DNA of 64,000 bases, from assembly GCF_014692505.1 (NCBI RefSeq), contig NZ_JACNYK010000002.1, positions 434,001 to 498,000 on the forward strand, read 5' to 3'. The stretch comes from Sphingobacterium arenae. GTDB taxonomy: Bacteria; Bacteroidota; Bacteroidia; Sphingobacteriales; Sphingobacteriaceae. Shown in pieces: positions 25,607 through 35,657 of the stretch (position 1 is its first letter; the number at the start of each line of letters is the position of its first letter). Position numbers and translations under genes: made by a program. The notes beneath the pieces were generated by a model. That model was not told the DNA's origin. It did not search any database and was given only the letters and a program-made list of their open reading frames with translations.

Positions 25607-26926
25607 TTACAAACTCCATTTTCTAATTTTATGCCCATAAACTGCATAATACACGAGATATAGATAGCAAGGAAATAATACCCAATACGCTTCGCGTAAA
25701 CCATACCCATCGGCAAAATAACCGTAAATCATAGGTAAGATAGCGTTACCACACAGCCCCATGATCATCAATGATGCACCGACTTTGGTAAACCTGCCGA
25801 GTCCATCCAGAGCTAACGGCCAGATCCCCGCCCAAGTTAGTGAGTTAGATATGCCCAGCAAGGTAATGAACCAAATAGAGATATCTGCAGTATGTCCCAA
25901 AAACGTAACCTCTCCTTTGGCATAAACAATAAGCAAAGAAAGTACAGCACCTAATACCGTAACAATCCTCAGTAGCGTCGTTTGACTGATGTATCTCGGT
26001 GTAACAGCTATTCCCAAGAAATAACCTATAATAGCCATGGCCAATGTATACGAGGGAAATACTTTAGCCTCCACAAGAGAAATGCCCATGGATCCCGCAT
26101 AATTAATAATAGTATCGATAGAGATAACCTGTGCACCCACATGGATAAAGATAGCTACCGCCCCCAGGACGAGGTGTGGAAACTGAAAGATACTAGTTTT
26201 ACCATTATTCGTCTCCGCAACTTCTTCACTCTCTTCATCTGTATTGATCTCGGGGAGTGGTGAATACCGAACACCGAGACCAATTAATAGCATGGCACAA
26301 CCCACCACCGCATACGGGACAATAACCCGACGAATCAATTCATCAAGTGCAGCACTTCGATCTGTATCTGTCATTTCAGCAAGACTATCAAACATAGCTT
26401 GATCTGTTGGGCGCAGTACCGCGGCGGCAAACAATAACGGGGCTAAAATCCCTGCAAATTTATTACAGATTCCCATAATACTGATCCGTTGTGCAGCACG
26501 TTCCTTGGGGCCCAAAATCGTTATATAAGGGTTTGCAGCTGTCTGCAGAATAGCCAGTCCCACGCCGATGGTAAATAGCCCCATCAGAAACAACTCATAT
26601 GTACGGGTCATCGCCGCCGGTATAAATATAAATGCACCAACCGCCAATGCAAGAAACCCAACCATCATACCTTTCTTGAAACCAACAGCTTTTAAAAGAT
26701 AGGAAGATGGTACAGACATTACAAAGTAAGCAATGTAAAAAGCAAATGCTACCAAATAAGATTGGAAGTGTGTCAATTCACAAGCAATTTTAAAATACGG
26801 TATCAGAATGGCGTTTATCCACGACAAAAAACCGAAAATAAAGAATAACAGAGCAATAATACCAATAGAAATATTTGTTTCCTTTTTGGTTAAGCTTCCC
26901 ACTGTTTTTAAAGTTGTTGCGCTCAT
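25607..26926 (-). CDS. Sugar MFS transporter (FucP/NagP-like)
   Basis: A 439-residue permease with about twelve hydrophobic segments. It belongs to the fucose/galactose/N-acetylglucosamine branch of the major facilitator superfamily: ILQTAANPYITILGPKE corresponds to the ETAANPY signature of FucP-like symporters, and INAILIPYFKIACELTHFQS is the typical first loop. It would carry a monosaccharide or a small product across the inner membrane with protons. It is co-transcribed with three Gfo/Idh proteins (7 bp after one, 1 bp before another). The nearby nagA gene shares the operator in front of this operon, which makes an amino sugar a reasonable guess for the cargo. Confidence 0.9.
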   Translation of the reverse strand: MSATTLKTVGSLTKKETNISIGIIALLFFIFGFLSWINAILIPYFKIACELTHFQSYLVAFAFYIAYFVMSVPSSYLLKAVGFKKGMMVGFLALAVGAFIFIPAAMTRTYELFLMGLFTIGVGLAILQTAANPYITILGPKERAAQRISIMGICNKFAGILAPLLFAAAVLRPTDQAMFDSLAEMTDTDRSAALDELIRRVIVPYAVVGCAMLLIGLGVRYSPLPEINTDEESEEVAETNNGKTSIFQFPHLVLGAVAIFIHVGAQVISIDTIINYAGSMGISLVEAKVFPSYTLAMAIIGYFLGIAVTPRYISQTTLLRIVTVLGAVLSLLIVYAKGEVTFLGHTADISIWFITLLGISNSLTWAGIWPLALDGLGRFTKVGASLMIMGLCGNAILPMIYGYFADGYGLREAYWVLFPCYLYLVYYAVYGHKIRKWSL

Positions 26927-26933
26927 CCTTTAT

Positions 26934-28283
26934 TTATATTTTAGGTTCCCAGCCTTTAGCATATTCCCTTGACCAAAACTCCTGCATGATTTTTTTGTCA
27001 TTAAGTATATGGCCATTAGATGGGTCTATTTCCAGCTGCTTACCAGAGCGCAAAGCGATATTACCCAATTGTACCAAAAGCGTACTCTGATGACCGCTAA
27101 CAATATCCGAATTTAGATTTCCTCCGTTGTTGATAGCCGAAAACATATTCTGTATATGAATCGCGTCCAATTGCTGAGAAGGGTTTGTGAGACTGGTCGT
27201 ATCAATCGGTCTTGAGTCTTTTACTTCTTTTACCAGTTTTCCCTTTACGTCAAATATTTTATAGGAGTTGGCCCCGTCTATCTGCAAAGAACCATTAGAT
27301 CCATAAAACATAACACCAACATTCGATCCTTCCGTTGGAGTCCTATTACAACTTCTACCTTCCCATGTAATTAATTTATCCGGACCAAACTCGATACTGA
27401 TTACTTGAGTATCCGGGGTCTCCCAATCATCTTGATATGCGTAGCGCCCACCGTTCGAACTCACCCGAGTCGGGTAATCAACCTGTAGCCCCCAACGTGC
27501 TAGATCCACCATATGTGTACCATTATTCAATGCTTCACCCGTACCCCAATGCCAAAACCAGTGCCAGTTATAATGGATGAGGTTATCTTGAAAATCTCTT
27601 CGCGGAGCAGGTCCTTGCCATAGATCAAAATCGAGCCACTCCGGGACAGCCACTTTCTTCCCGACACCTATAGACGGACGATCATTGGAATACCATGTTT
27701 TAGCATAAAACACCTTTCCAATTGTGCCATTGTGTACTTCTTGGATACCCTTTACCACATTTGGCCAGGACCGCCGCTGGTTACCCATCTGGATAACGTT
27801 TTTATGCTTATTTACCGAATTAATCAGCAACTCACCCTCTCTCGGATTGTGTCCGCATGGCTTTTCTAAATAAACATGCTTTCCGGCCTGAGAAGCCAAG
27901 AGAGCAGCTGGAGCATGCCAATGGTCAGGAGTAGCAACGACTAGCACGTCTACATCCTTACTTTCCAGCGACTTTCTGAAATCCGAAAACCCCTTTGCAG
28001 TGGTTTGCTGGTATTTTGCCAGTCCCTTTATACACTTATCTATGGCGCGGCTATCCACATCGCACACATGGATGATTTCGCTATTAGGCTGGGCGGCAAA
28101 ATTTTGCGCTAACGCATTTCCTCTCGCATTAACTCCCATCATCGAAATGCGTAACCTATTATTCGAGCCAATAATGTTATTATAGCTTTTCGCACTAAAT
28201 GCAGGCAATACACCTCCTACACCAATCGCTGCCGACGCAATCAATGTCTTTTTAAGGAAATCTCTTCTTGAATTATTATTCAT
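26934..28283 (-). CDS. Tat-exported Gfo/Idh/MocA family oxidoreductase
   Basis: Begins with a twin-arginine signal (SRRDFLKKTLIASAAIGVGG), so it is probably exported folded to the periplasm with its cofactor. A Rossmann domain follows (RISMMGVNARGNALAQNFA, then VCDVDSRAIDKC), with VYLEKPCGHNPREGELLI containing the EKP lysine of the family. The C-terminal substrate domain contains HWFWHWGTGEALNNGTHMVD, whose final HxxD is typical of this branch. It is 449 aa. The gene lies 6 bp after another Gfo/Idh gene and 7 bp before the sugar permease. Family members oxidise or transiently oxidise sugars or inositols with NAD(P). Some exported Bacteroidota members act in 3-keto-glycoside cleavage, which would be a reasonable role here but is inference. 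Confidence 0.9.
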   Translation of the reverse strand: MNNNSRRDFLKKTLIASAAIGVGGVLPAFSAKSYNNIIGSNNRLRISMMGVNARGNALAQNFAAQPNSEIIHVCDVDSRAIDKCIKGLAKYQQTTAKGFSDFRKSLESKDVDVLVVATPDHWHAPAALLASQAGKHVYLEKPCGHNPREGELLINSVNKHKNVIQMGNQRRSWPNVVKGIQEVHNGTIGKVFYAKTWYSNDRPSIGVGKKVAVPEWLDFDLWQGPAPRRDFQDNLIHYNWHWFWHWGTGEALNNGTHMVDLARWGLQVDYPTRVSSNGGRYAYQDDWETPDTQVISIEFGPDKLITWEGRSCNRTPTEGSNVGVMFYGSNGSLQIDGANSYKIFDVKGKLVKEVKDSRPIDTTSLTNPSQQLDAIHIQNMFSAINNGGNLNSDIVSGHQSTLLVQLGNIALRSGKQLEIDPSNGHILNDKKIMQEFWSREYAKGWEPKI

Positions 28284-28289
28284 AACAAA

Positions 28290-29288
28290 TTATTTTATAA
28301 TATGATTTAAGTCAATTGAACGGCCATTAGAAAACTTACTGACATCTGCTGCCTCAATAAATGCACAAATTTCTAACGTCTCTTTGCTATCAAAGGGTAC
28401 AACTTTGGTGTCAAAAAATTCGACAATTCTCTCCAATAACGGGTTATAACCGTTAAATGCTCCCAACGCTACTGTAGCCTTTTCACAGTAAACCGTACCA
28501 CCGTATGCATTTTTACCTTGGCGAGTACCACGAACTACACCGATACGACTGTCCTCCCATACACCAACAATAATGTCCGAACCCGCTGTATGTGTTCTAG
28601 ATAAAGATTTACATCCTATTCCCATGGCAGCAAAAAGCATTTCCACGCCGTGGATACCATACCAAAAAAAGTCCGGATGACTCGGATCTAACGCCGCTGG
28701 GCTATATACATCCGCACCCAACACTTTACCGTATTTACCCTCGATAACATCTTGCATTCCATCTATGTATCGGAGAGACGACGACGAAAAGAACGGCGTT
28801 TTATACTGTTCGGAAAGCTCGAAAATTCGTTGTGCATCGGCATAGGAAGCAGCTAATGGCTTATCGATGAAAAGTACTTTGTTGGCTTTCAATACTTCCT
28901 CCGCCTGTTCCAGATGAAGGCGTCCATCGTTCGTCTCCAGCAAAACGAAATCTACCTGCTTCAACAACTCTTTAATAGACTTTGTAATCTTGACCCCATG
29001 TGTTTTGATATCTTCCGTAAATTTCGGTATACGATCTGTGGCAGATGGAATAGTCTTCGTACCATAGGGGTAAGCAGCGACTACCTTATATCCTCTATAC
29101 TGTTCGGGATTCGAATTAATAGATTTTGTAAAAGCTACCGAATGAGAGGTATCCAATCCAATAATACCTATGCGCTTTCTGCTTTGAGAGGTTGTCGATA
29201 GGGAAAAAGCGGAAGCTTGATTTGCGGCTAGCCCCAACATCGCTAAGGAGCTTGCTCCTATGAAGTCTCTTCTAGTAAGGTTTTTCAT
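28290..29288 (-). CDS. Tat-exported Gfo/Idh/MocA family oxidoreductase, short form
   Basis: A 332-residue protein with a twin-arginine signal (TRRDFIGASSLAMLGLAANQ). KRIGIIGLDTSHSVAFTKSI replaces the ordinary GxGxxG, a variant seen in one Bacteroidota branch of the family. The cofactor-domain segment KVLFIDKPLAASYADAQRIF carries the expected lysine. The substrate domain contains FFWYGIHGVEMLFAAMG. It is first in the operon with a second Gfo/Idh gene, the MFS permease and the lipoprotein Gfo/Idh. The TACGTA-centred operator lies 40 bp upstream of the ATG. Several related oxidoreductases in one operon suggest that they act on successive or alternative sugar substrates in the periplasm. Confidence 0.88.
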   Translation of the reverse strand: MKNLTRRDFIGASSLAMLGLAANQASAFSLSTTSQSRKRIGIIGLDTSHSVAFTKSINSNPEQYRGYKVVAAYPYGTKTIPSATDRIPKFTEDIKTHGVKITKSIKELLKQVDFVLLETNDGRLHLEQAEEVLKANKVLFIDKPLAASYADAQRIFELSEQYKTPFFSSSSLRYIDGMQDVIEGKYGKVLGADVYSPAALDPSHPDFFWYGIHGVEMLFAAMGIGCKSLSRTHTAGSDIIVGVWEDSRIGVVRGTRQGKNAYGGTVYCEKATVALGAFNGYNPLLERIVEFFDTKVVPFDSKETLEICAFIEAADVSKFSNGRSIDLNHIIK

Positions 29289-29327
29289 GTCAACGGTTTA
29301 TCTTGTTATTGTATAAATATATAAAAT

Positions 29328-29342
29328 TGTGTACGTAACCGA
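29328..29342 (-). promoter_or_regulatory. TACGTA-centred operator in front of the Gfo/Idh-MFS operon
   Basis: The minus strand reads TCGGTTACGTACACA, directly after a -7-like element TATTTTCG, and 40 bp upstream of the first Gfo/Idh start. It is one of four matching sites. The spacing to the promoter element is the same as at the PUL 2 susC promoter. Confidence 0.65.
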
Positions 29343-29411
29343 AAATATTTTTAAAAAATTGATTCATTTTATTTTCTCTCGTTCTTTTTCTGCGGTTGCT
29401 TTCTCGCGGCG

Positions 29412-30617
29412 TCATTCAGTATGTCTTCTATATACAATCTTCCCTTTCACCATCGTATATTGGACCTGAAAACTATTGTCTAAGATAACAATATCCGCAT
29501 CTTTTCCGATATCGATAGATCCCTTCTCTTCCTCGACCTTCATCACCCGTGCTGGATTCATCGTGATCATGCGGATAACTTCTATCAAAGGGATATCCCC
29601 TAAATTTAACATCGTCCTAACTAATCTATCTGTAGTGGCCACACTTCCCGCAAATGCAGTTCTATCTTTAAGTTTAGCTACGCCGTCTTCCACAAGCACC
29701 TCTATACCATCGTCGTAGCTCCCGAGTATTGATATTGTATCGTCGGTTCCGGCCGCACGCATGGCATCCGTTATCAATACCATTTTTTCTGGTCCTTTTA
29801 TTTTATAGATCAATTTCAATAATGGATCAGGAAGATGCACACCGTCCGCAATAAGTTCGACATCAAAATCGTCAATTAAATAGCCTGCTTCTACAACCCC
29901 AGCATACCGAAAAGCATCCCGCCTCGTAACCCCAGACATAGCTGAATAAAAATGGGTCATCAGATTATATCCCACCTGATGCGCCTTCTCTACATCTTCG
30001 TAAATGGCATCCGTATGGGCGATGGCGGCAATGATATCATTCGCGACCAAGTATTCTCCAAATGCCAATGCCCCCTCCAATTCTGGGGCCGCACTCCATC
30101 GAACGATACTTTTGTACTTATCTATCAAAGCTTTATATTCATCTGGATCAGGATTCCGTATATATCTGGGATCCTGTGCTCCTCGCTGGCTTTGTGCAAA
30201 ATAGGGTCCCTCTAGATGAATACCCAATAAGTCTGCCCCATCCTTAGCGTATTTTTTTACGCTTTCATAGCTCTGTAATGTCTCTTCCAATCGGTCTGTC
30301 GTCGTTGTCAGCGTAGTGGGAACAAGGGAAGTTGTGCCAAATCGCGCATGAGTTTTTGCTATTTGAATAAAAGCTTTTTCTGTCCCATCCATAAAATCAT
30401 ACCCACCTCCACCATGGATATGGATATCAATAAAACCTGGAGAAAGATATTGCTGATTCACATCAATCTGCGTATATCCGTCATATTTATCCAGATATAA
30501 AAGCTCATATGCTGGAATTACAGACTTGATTTTACCATTCTCTACTAACACTCCGCCATCTATTATGGTCTGTTGTAAGATTATTTTTGCATTATAAAAT
30601 AACGTCGGTTTCGCCAT
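29412..30617 (-). CDS. nagA: N-acetylglucosamine-6-phosphate deacetylase
   Basis: NagA removes acetate from GlcNAc-6-phosphate, giving glucosamine-6-phosphate for NagB and glycolysis, in the cytoplasm. Family landmarks are present in order: the metal-site HxH in FIDIHIHGGGGYDFMDG (about residues 62-78), HLEGPYF with the metal-binding Glu, the AIAHTDA histidine, LMTHFYSAMSG (usually THLFNAM), LIADGVHL and the catalytic Asp in LITDAMRAAG. The 401-aa length fits. It is a single-gene unit with its own operator 22 bp upstream. The same operator in front of two glycan operons suggests that they are induced by an amino-sugar metabolite. No nagB or nagK is in the window, although a ROK kinase is encoded at 42911-43789. 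Confidence 0.95.
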   Translation of the reverse strand: MAKPTLFYNAKIILQQTIIDGGVLVENGKIKSVIPAYELLYLDKYDGYTQIDVNQQYLSPGFIDIHIHGGGGYDFMDGTEKAFIQIAKTHARFGTTSLVPTTLTTTTDRLEETLQSYESVKKYAKDGADLLGIHLEGPYFAQSQRGAQDPRYIRNPDPDEYKALIDKYKSIVRWSAAPELEGALAFGEYLVANDIIAAIAHTDAIYEDVEKAHQVGYNLMTHFYSAMSGVTRRDAFRYAGVVEAGYLIDDFDVELIADGVHLPDPLLKLIYKIKGPEKMVLITDAMRAAGTDDTISILGSYDDGIEVLVEDGVAKLKDRTAFAGSVATTDRLVRTMLNLGDIPLIEVIRMITMNPARVMKVEEEKGSIDIGKDADIVILDNSFQVQYTMVKGKIVYRRHTE

Positions 30618-30638
30618 TTTAGGTTTATTTTTATTTCC

Positions 30639-30653
30639 TGTGTACGTACACGA
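30639..30653 (-). promoter_or_regulatory. TACGTA-centred operator in front of nagA
   Basis: The minus strand reads TCGTGTACGTACACA, containing the perfect 12-bp palindrome GTGTACGTACAC. It lies 22 bp upstream of the nagA ATG and about 7 bp after a -7-like AAAATTTG, so it covers the likely transcription start. This is the most symmetrical of the four copies and is the best clue to the ligand of the regulon, since NagA handles GlcNAc-6-phosphate. Confidence 0.65.
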
Positions 30654-30807
30654 AGGTACAAATTTTTTCTATTTATCAAAATTTAACCTAAAAAAGTTAC
30701 ATTTTTTTCATTACCTCCTAGCTATCGATAGCTCCTGTATAAATCCGTAGTTTAGAGTTTTGTCAATCCTACACTTAAATAACGTAAAGATTCCTATTTT
30801 TGCCGTT

Positions 30808-31017
30808 ATGACAACAATAGCGGAATTGAAGGAAGAACTTTTAGGGAAAACCTACCCCGAACGGGTAGAGATTTCACAGGAACAAATCGTGGTAAATACG
30901 GACACCTTCCTAAAGATACAATTTCTCGAAGTAGAAGCTTGGAAAAAAGATTTAGAAAAATGTCCGGCTTATTTACGACTTATCAAATTCCGGGAAGCCG
31001 TAAAACAGTATAAATGA
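30808..31017 (+). CDS. Small cytoplasmic protein, DUF6965-like
   Basis: A 69-residue acidic/charged protein (MTTIAELKEELLGKTYPERV...) without signal or membrane segment. An upstream ATG at 30760 is in frame, but the promoter-like TATTTTTG (30795-30802) lies between the two, so 30808 is preferred. If that box is used, the transcript would begin at or within a few bases of the ATG. The pattern (an N-terminal short helix, TYPERVEISQEQIVVNTDTFL, then PAYLRLIKFREAV) resembles the small Bacteroidota family DUF6965, from memory. No function is known. It is divergent from nagA and convergent with the DUF4091 gene (2-bp gap). Confidence 0.6.
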   Translation: MTTIAELKEELLGKTYPERVEISQEQIVVNTDTFLKIQFLEVEAWKKDLEKCPAYLRLIKFREAVKQYK

Positions 31018-31019
31018 CG

Positions 31020-32819
31020 TCATTTTGATTGCACTAATTGAAGCGAAAGCTCATTCAGGAGTGCTTTTGCATCGTTGAGATCCTGATTCCAAGTCTCGTT
31101 ACGCTGCGTAATTTTCAATTTCTGAATACTCTTTTCTAACCGATCCAAATTTACTTGATCAGCTTTACCCTCTAGCGCTTGTTTTACAACCTGAATCTTC
31201 GCATAGTCTTGAAGTCCTTCTAATAAACGCTCGTAACGAATCGAGCTTCTGGCATTTGGATATACGATATAGGTATCTCCTGCCGGCCAAGTACGGAACC
31301 GAGAGTCCACCAATGGATTTTCTACCCACGAGTTAAACGCCCAACGCAGCATACCATCAAAATGCGCAGCTTCAGCAAACCACGCCACAAGGACAGATTC
31401 CGCGGGGTCTGAAAATGTAAATTGATTAGGAAACGCATTACCGCAATAGATATAAAACGTCGTATTCAATCCCCGTGATTGGCGGTCTTTAAGATCCTCT
31501 TCCGAAAACGGGTGACCCATTGCAATACTAACGTCATCGCTATTCGGATAACGTTGATAAGTTTTCTGATTATCAGCATACGAAACGCCCAATTCTGGAG
31601 ATACTTTTTGTAATAACGATAAAGCACCATCCACTTCTTCCCTCGTTCGTTCATCAATGGCAATATTCGTTTTTTCCAACCACCCTTTTTCTCGGAGATG
31701 CGCTACGAAATCCTTTAAGAATGGTGTCCATAACTCCTCAAATACAGGCGTACCCGGTTTCGCTTCCACATTGACCAATTCGCCAATCGCCTCATCTCGA
31801 TAATGGATCTCATTATTCCACGGAATAATAGAATAACAATTGATCATCTTGTTAACTCCTAGATCCATCATCAACTGCACCCATTTATCAAACACACTGT
31901 AGTCATATTTCCATGAGCCGTCTTTTTGCTTTGCCCAGACAATCATATCCGCATACGGGTCGAATGTTTGCACATTCCATGGATCTTTATTAAGTGTTGC
32001 TGTAATTACCTTTTGTCCTATATCTGCCAACATCTGCATCTGCGGTTTTAACGCCTCAAAATGTTCTTCAGACCACATTTCTAATCCTTCTACACGTGCC
32101 ACTGCCGAGGGGTGTTGCCACTGGTCCAAATGGTAAGTCCATTCTGATGGCTTTGGTAAGAGTTGATCGATCACGTGCAGAGAAAGTCCCAGTTCCTGTG
32201 TGGGTGACTCAAGCCCCTCTACTAGCACTTTTGCTGTATAGTTTCCTGGTTTCGCGTCCTCTGGAATACGGATCGTTATCCAAACAGGCCGTACTTTCTT
32301 AGCTTCCAGATTGAAAGAAGTTAAATTATCCAACATATCGGCAGAAAGCGAAGCGGCAAAATCTTCCGGCTTACGATGACCACATCCATCCGCAAACTCA
32401 TCAGTCATCACGTAACGGACAAAACGGGCAGAGGTAACATCAGCAGGCAGATCAGCACCGTCCTCGGTGCGAAATTCTGTTATTGCCACTTTTACGTCCG
32501 CAATTTCCGTATTTGTCCACAACAACAATTGAGCGGAAACACGTTCTCCCCGCCATCCTGTCAAAGACTCCTGCTTTTCGAGCGCAAAGTCTGGCGCTAT
32601 CGATTTCGGGAAACGCTTGTCAATCGTCACGAAAGACGTCTGTAATCCGTTTTTTACGTTAGACCAGTCAGACAATGTATCTGCCGTCGGATCAGGCAAT
32701 TCTTCAAAATCAACCAACTCGAAAGGAGTTTTACGCGTCTCATCCGGTTTATTTTCCGCGCAGGCAGAAACCATGATCAATAAGATAGTATGGTATAAAA
32801 TAGTTTTTAACGTCCTCAT
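31020..32819 (-). CDS. GH123-like (DUF4091) glycoside hydrolase lipoprotein
   Basis: A lipoprotein (VSAC lipobox after MRTLKTILYHTILLI) with an N-terminal beta-sandwich (GWRGERVSAQLLLWTNTEI; GNYTAKVLVEG) and a C-terminal barrel containing DUF4091. GH123 enzymes are exo-beta-N-acetylgalactosaminidases that use an Asp-Glu pair and substrate assistance by the N-acetyl group. A matching IAIDER motif is present (Asp and Glu codons at 31650-31655). Other family landmarks are YPNARSSIRYERLLEGLQDY at the end of the barrel and DGMLRWAFNSW. I chose the ATG at 32819 because it opens the lipoprotein signal; 32834 is also in frame. It stands alone between a small gene and the ABC-F gene. Amino-sugar specificity fits the neighbouring nagA regulon, but no shared operator was found here. 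Confidence 0.82.
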   Translation of the reverse strand: MRTLKTILYHTILLIMVSACAENKPDETRKTPFELVDFEELPDPTADTLSDWSNVKNGLQTSFVTIDKRFPKSIAPDFALEKQESLTGWRGERVSAQLLLWTNTEIADVKVAITEFRTEDGADLPADVTSARFVRYVMTDEFADGCGHRKPEDFAASLSADMLDNLTSFNLEAKKVRPVWITIRIPEDAKPGNYTAKVLVEGLESPTQELGLSLHVIDQLLPKPSEWTYHLDQWQHPSAVARVEGLEMWSEEHFEALKPQMQMLADIGQKVITATLNKDPWNVQTFDPYADMIVWAKQKDGSWKYDYSVFDKWVQLMMDLGVNKMINCYSIIPWNNEIHYRDEAIGELVNVEAKPGTPVFEELWTPFLKDFVAHLREKGWLEKTNIAIDERTREEVDGALSLLQKVSPELGVSYADNQKTYQRYPNSDDVSIAMGHPFSEEDLKDRQSRGLNTTFYIYCGNAFPNQFTFSDPAESVLVAWFAEAAHFDGMLRWAFNSWVENPLVDSRFRTWPAGDTYIVYPNARSSIRYERLLEGLQDYAKIQVVKQALEGKADQVNLDRLEKSIQKLKITQRNETWNQDLNDAKALLNELSLQLVQSK

Positions 32820-32990
32820 ACTTAAGTTTATCATATATAAATTAATTTAAACCTAACGAAATTGCCGAGTACATGCAAGCGTTGTTGCAACACAATCGAT
32901 TGCTTAAAAAATGTTAAGAACCACAGCGACGAGATTTTGGATCCGTGGAGATGCTCATCCATACCATTAGAGACGAATACCAATGACTAA

Positions 32991-34658
<1,668 letters not shown>

Positions 34659-34690
34659 GAACGATATCATCAGCGCTTTATCTAGCATAA

Positions 34691-34726
34691 AAAATAAGGG
34701 GGAATGTACGTTTCCCCTTATTTTTT
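34691..34726 (+). terminator. Rho-independent terminator after the ABC-F gene
   Basis: The arms AAATAAGGGGG and TCCCCTTATTT enclose a short loop, followed by a T run (34719-34726). It starts 33 bp after the ABC-F stop codon and ends 35 bp before the next start. The A-rich left arm means it could also work on the minus strand. Confidence 0.75.
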
Positions 34727-34760
34727 AGTACTTTGGCTTTCTAAACTTATAAAAGAAACC

Positions 34761-35657
34761 ATGAGACTAAACACATTGTCCTCGCTAATATTGTTAGCGG
34801 GAATTGCTTTTTTATCTTGTTCGTCTGGAACAACTTCGTCAACCACACAGGTAGAAGACACCCTTCAGGATACCCTTGGTTATCCTGAAGAACATTTAAA
34901 CTGGAAATTAGGCGCACAAGCCTACACCTTTAGATTGTTCACATTTGCTGAAGCATTAGATAAGATCGACAGCGCTGATTTACGGTTTGTTGAAGCTTTT
35001 CCAGGACAAATTGTGGGAGCTGGAAATGAGGAAAAGTTCACGTATACGCTCTCGGAAGAAGGACGTGATCTCGTACGGAAACTCTTAGCCAGCCATAATA
35101 TTACATTACATGCTTTTGGTGTAGTTAACGGCAAAGATGCGGACGAATGGGAACAGATTTTTGCATTTGCCCAAGACATGGGTGTGAAGGTGATTAACTG
35201 TGAACCTAAAGAGGAACATCTGGATATTGTATCCACCCTGTGCGACAAATACGACATCTACGCTGCGATTCATAACCACCCAGAACCTAGTACCTATTGG
35301 AAACCCGAGGTCATTTTAGCGGCATTGGAAGGAAGAAGTTCAAAAATGGGCGCTGCAGTCGATGTTGGTCACTGGATGCGCTCGGGGTTGGATCCCGTGG
35401 AGTGTCTACAAAAATTAGAAGGCAAGATTATACATTCGCATTTTAAAGATTTAAACACTTTCGGCGATAAAAAAGCACACGACGTACATTGGGGAACAGG
35501 TAAACTTCCTATTAATGAAGTTATCGAAGAACTAAAAAGGCAAAACTTTGACGGGATGCTTTCTGCAGAATACGAATACAACTGGGAAAATAATCAAACC
35601 GATGTTGCTCAGAGTATTCGTAATTTTCGTGAGCTAATATCAGCATCGGCTAATTAA
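34761..35657 (+). CDS. Sugar phosphate isomerase/epimerase-like TIM-barrel lipoprotein
   Basis: A xylose-isomerase-like TIM barrel preceded by a lipoprotein signal (AFLSCSS). The frame is open from 34704, but that would place the terminator of the ABC-F gene inside the coding region. The ATG at 34761 starts the signal (MRLNTLSSLILL) and is used here. Candidate metal ligands of the family are visible: Glu in VINCEPKEEH, His in YAAIHNHPEP, the Asp/His pair in AAVDVGHWMR, and Glu in LSAEYEYNW. Related exported proteins are found in Bacteroidota together with Gfo/Idh oxidoreductases in keto-sugar pathways. Here the nearest such genes are about 6 kb away, so the link is only suggestive. It ends overlapping the convergent M14 gene by 8 bp. 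Confidence 0.85.
   Translation: MRLNTLSSLILLAGIAFLSCSSGTTSSTTQVEDTLQDTLGYPEEHLNWKLGAQAYTFRLFTFAEALDKIDSADLRFVEAFPGQIVGAGNEEKFTYTLSEEGRDLVRKLLASHNITLHAFGVVNGKDADEWEQIFAFAQDMGVKVINCEPKEEHLDIVSTLCDKYDIYAAIHNHPEPSTYWKPEVILAALEGRSSKMGAAVDVGHWMRSGLDPVECLQKLEGKIIHSHFKDLNTFGDKKAHDVHWGTGKLPINEVIEELKRQNFDGMLSAEYEYNWENNQTDVAQSIRNFRELISASAN

Noticed and set aside
34704-34760. Upstream in-frame start of the TIM-barrel lipoprotein
   Set aside because: The region holds the terminator of the ABC-F gene, and the ATG at 34761 begins the lipoprotein signal.
35650-35657. 8-bp overlap of the convergent TIM-barrel and M14 genes
   Set aside because: Short tail-to-tail overlaps are ordinary and both proteins end normally.
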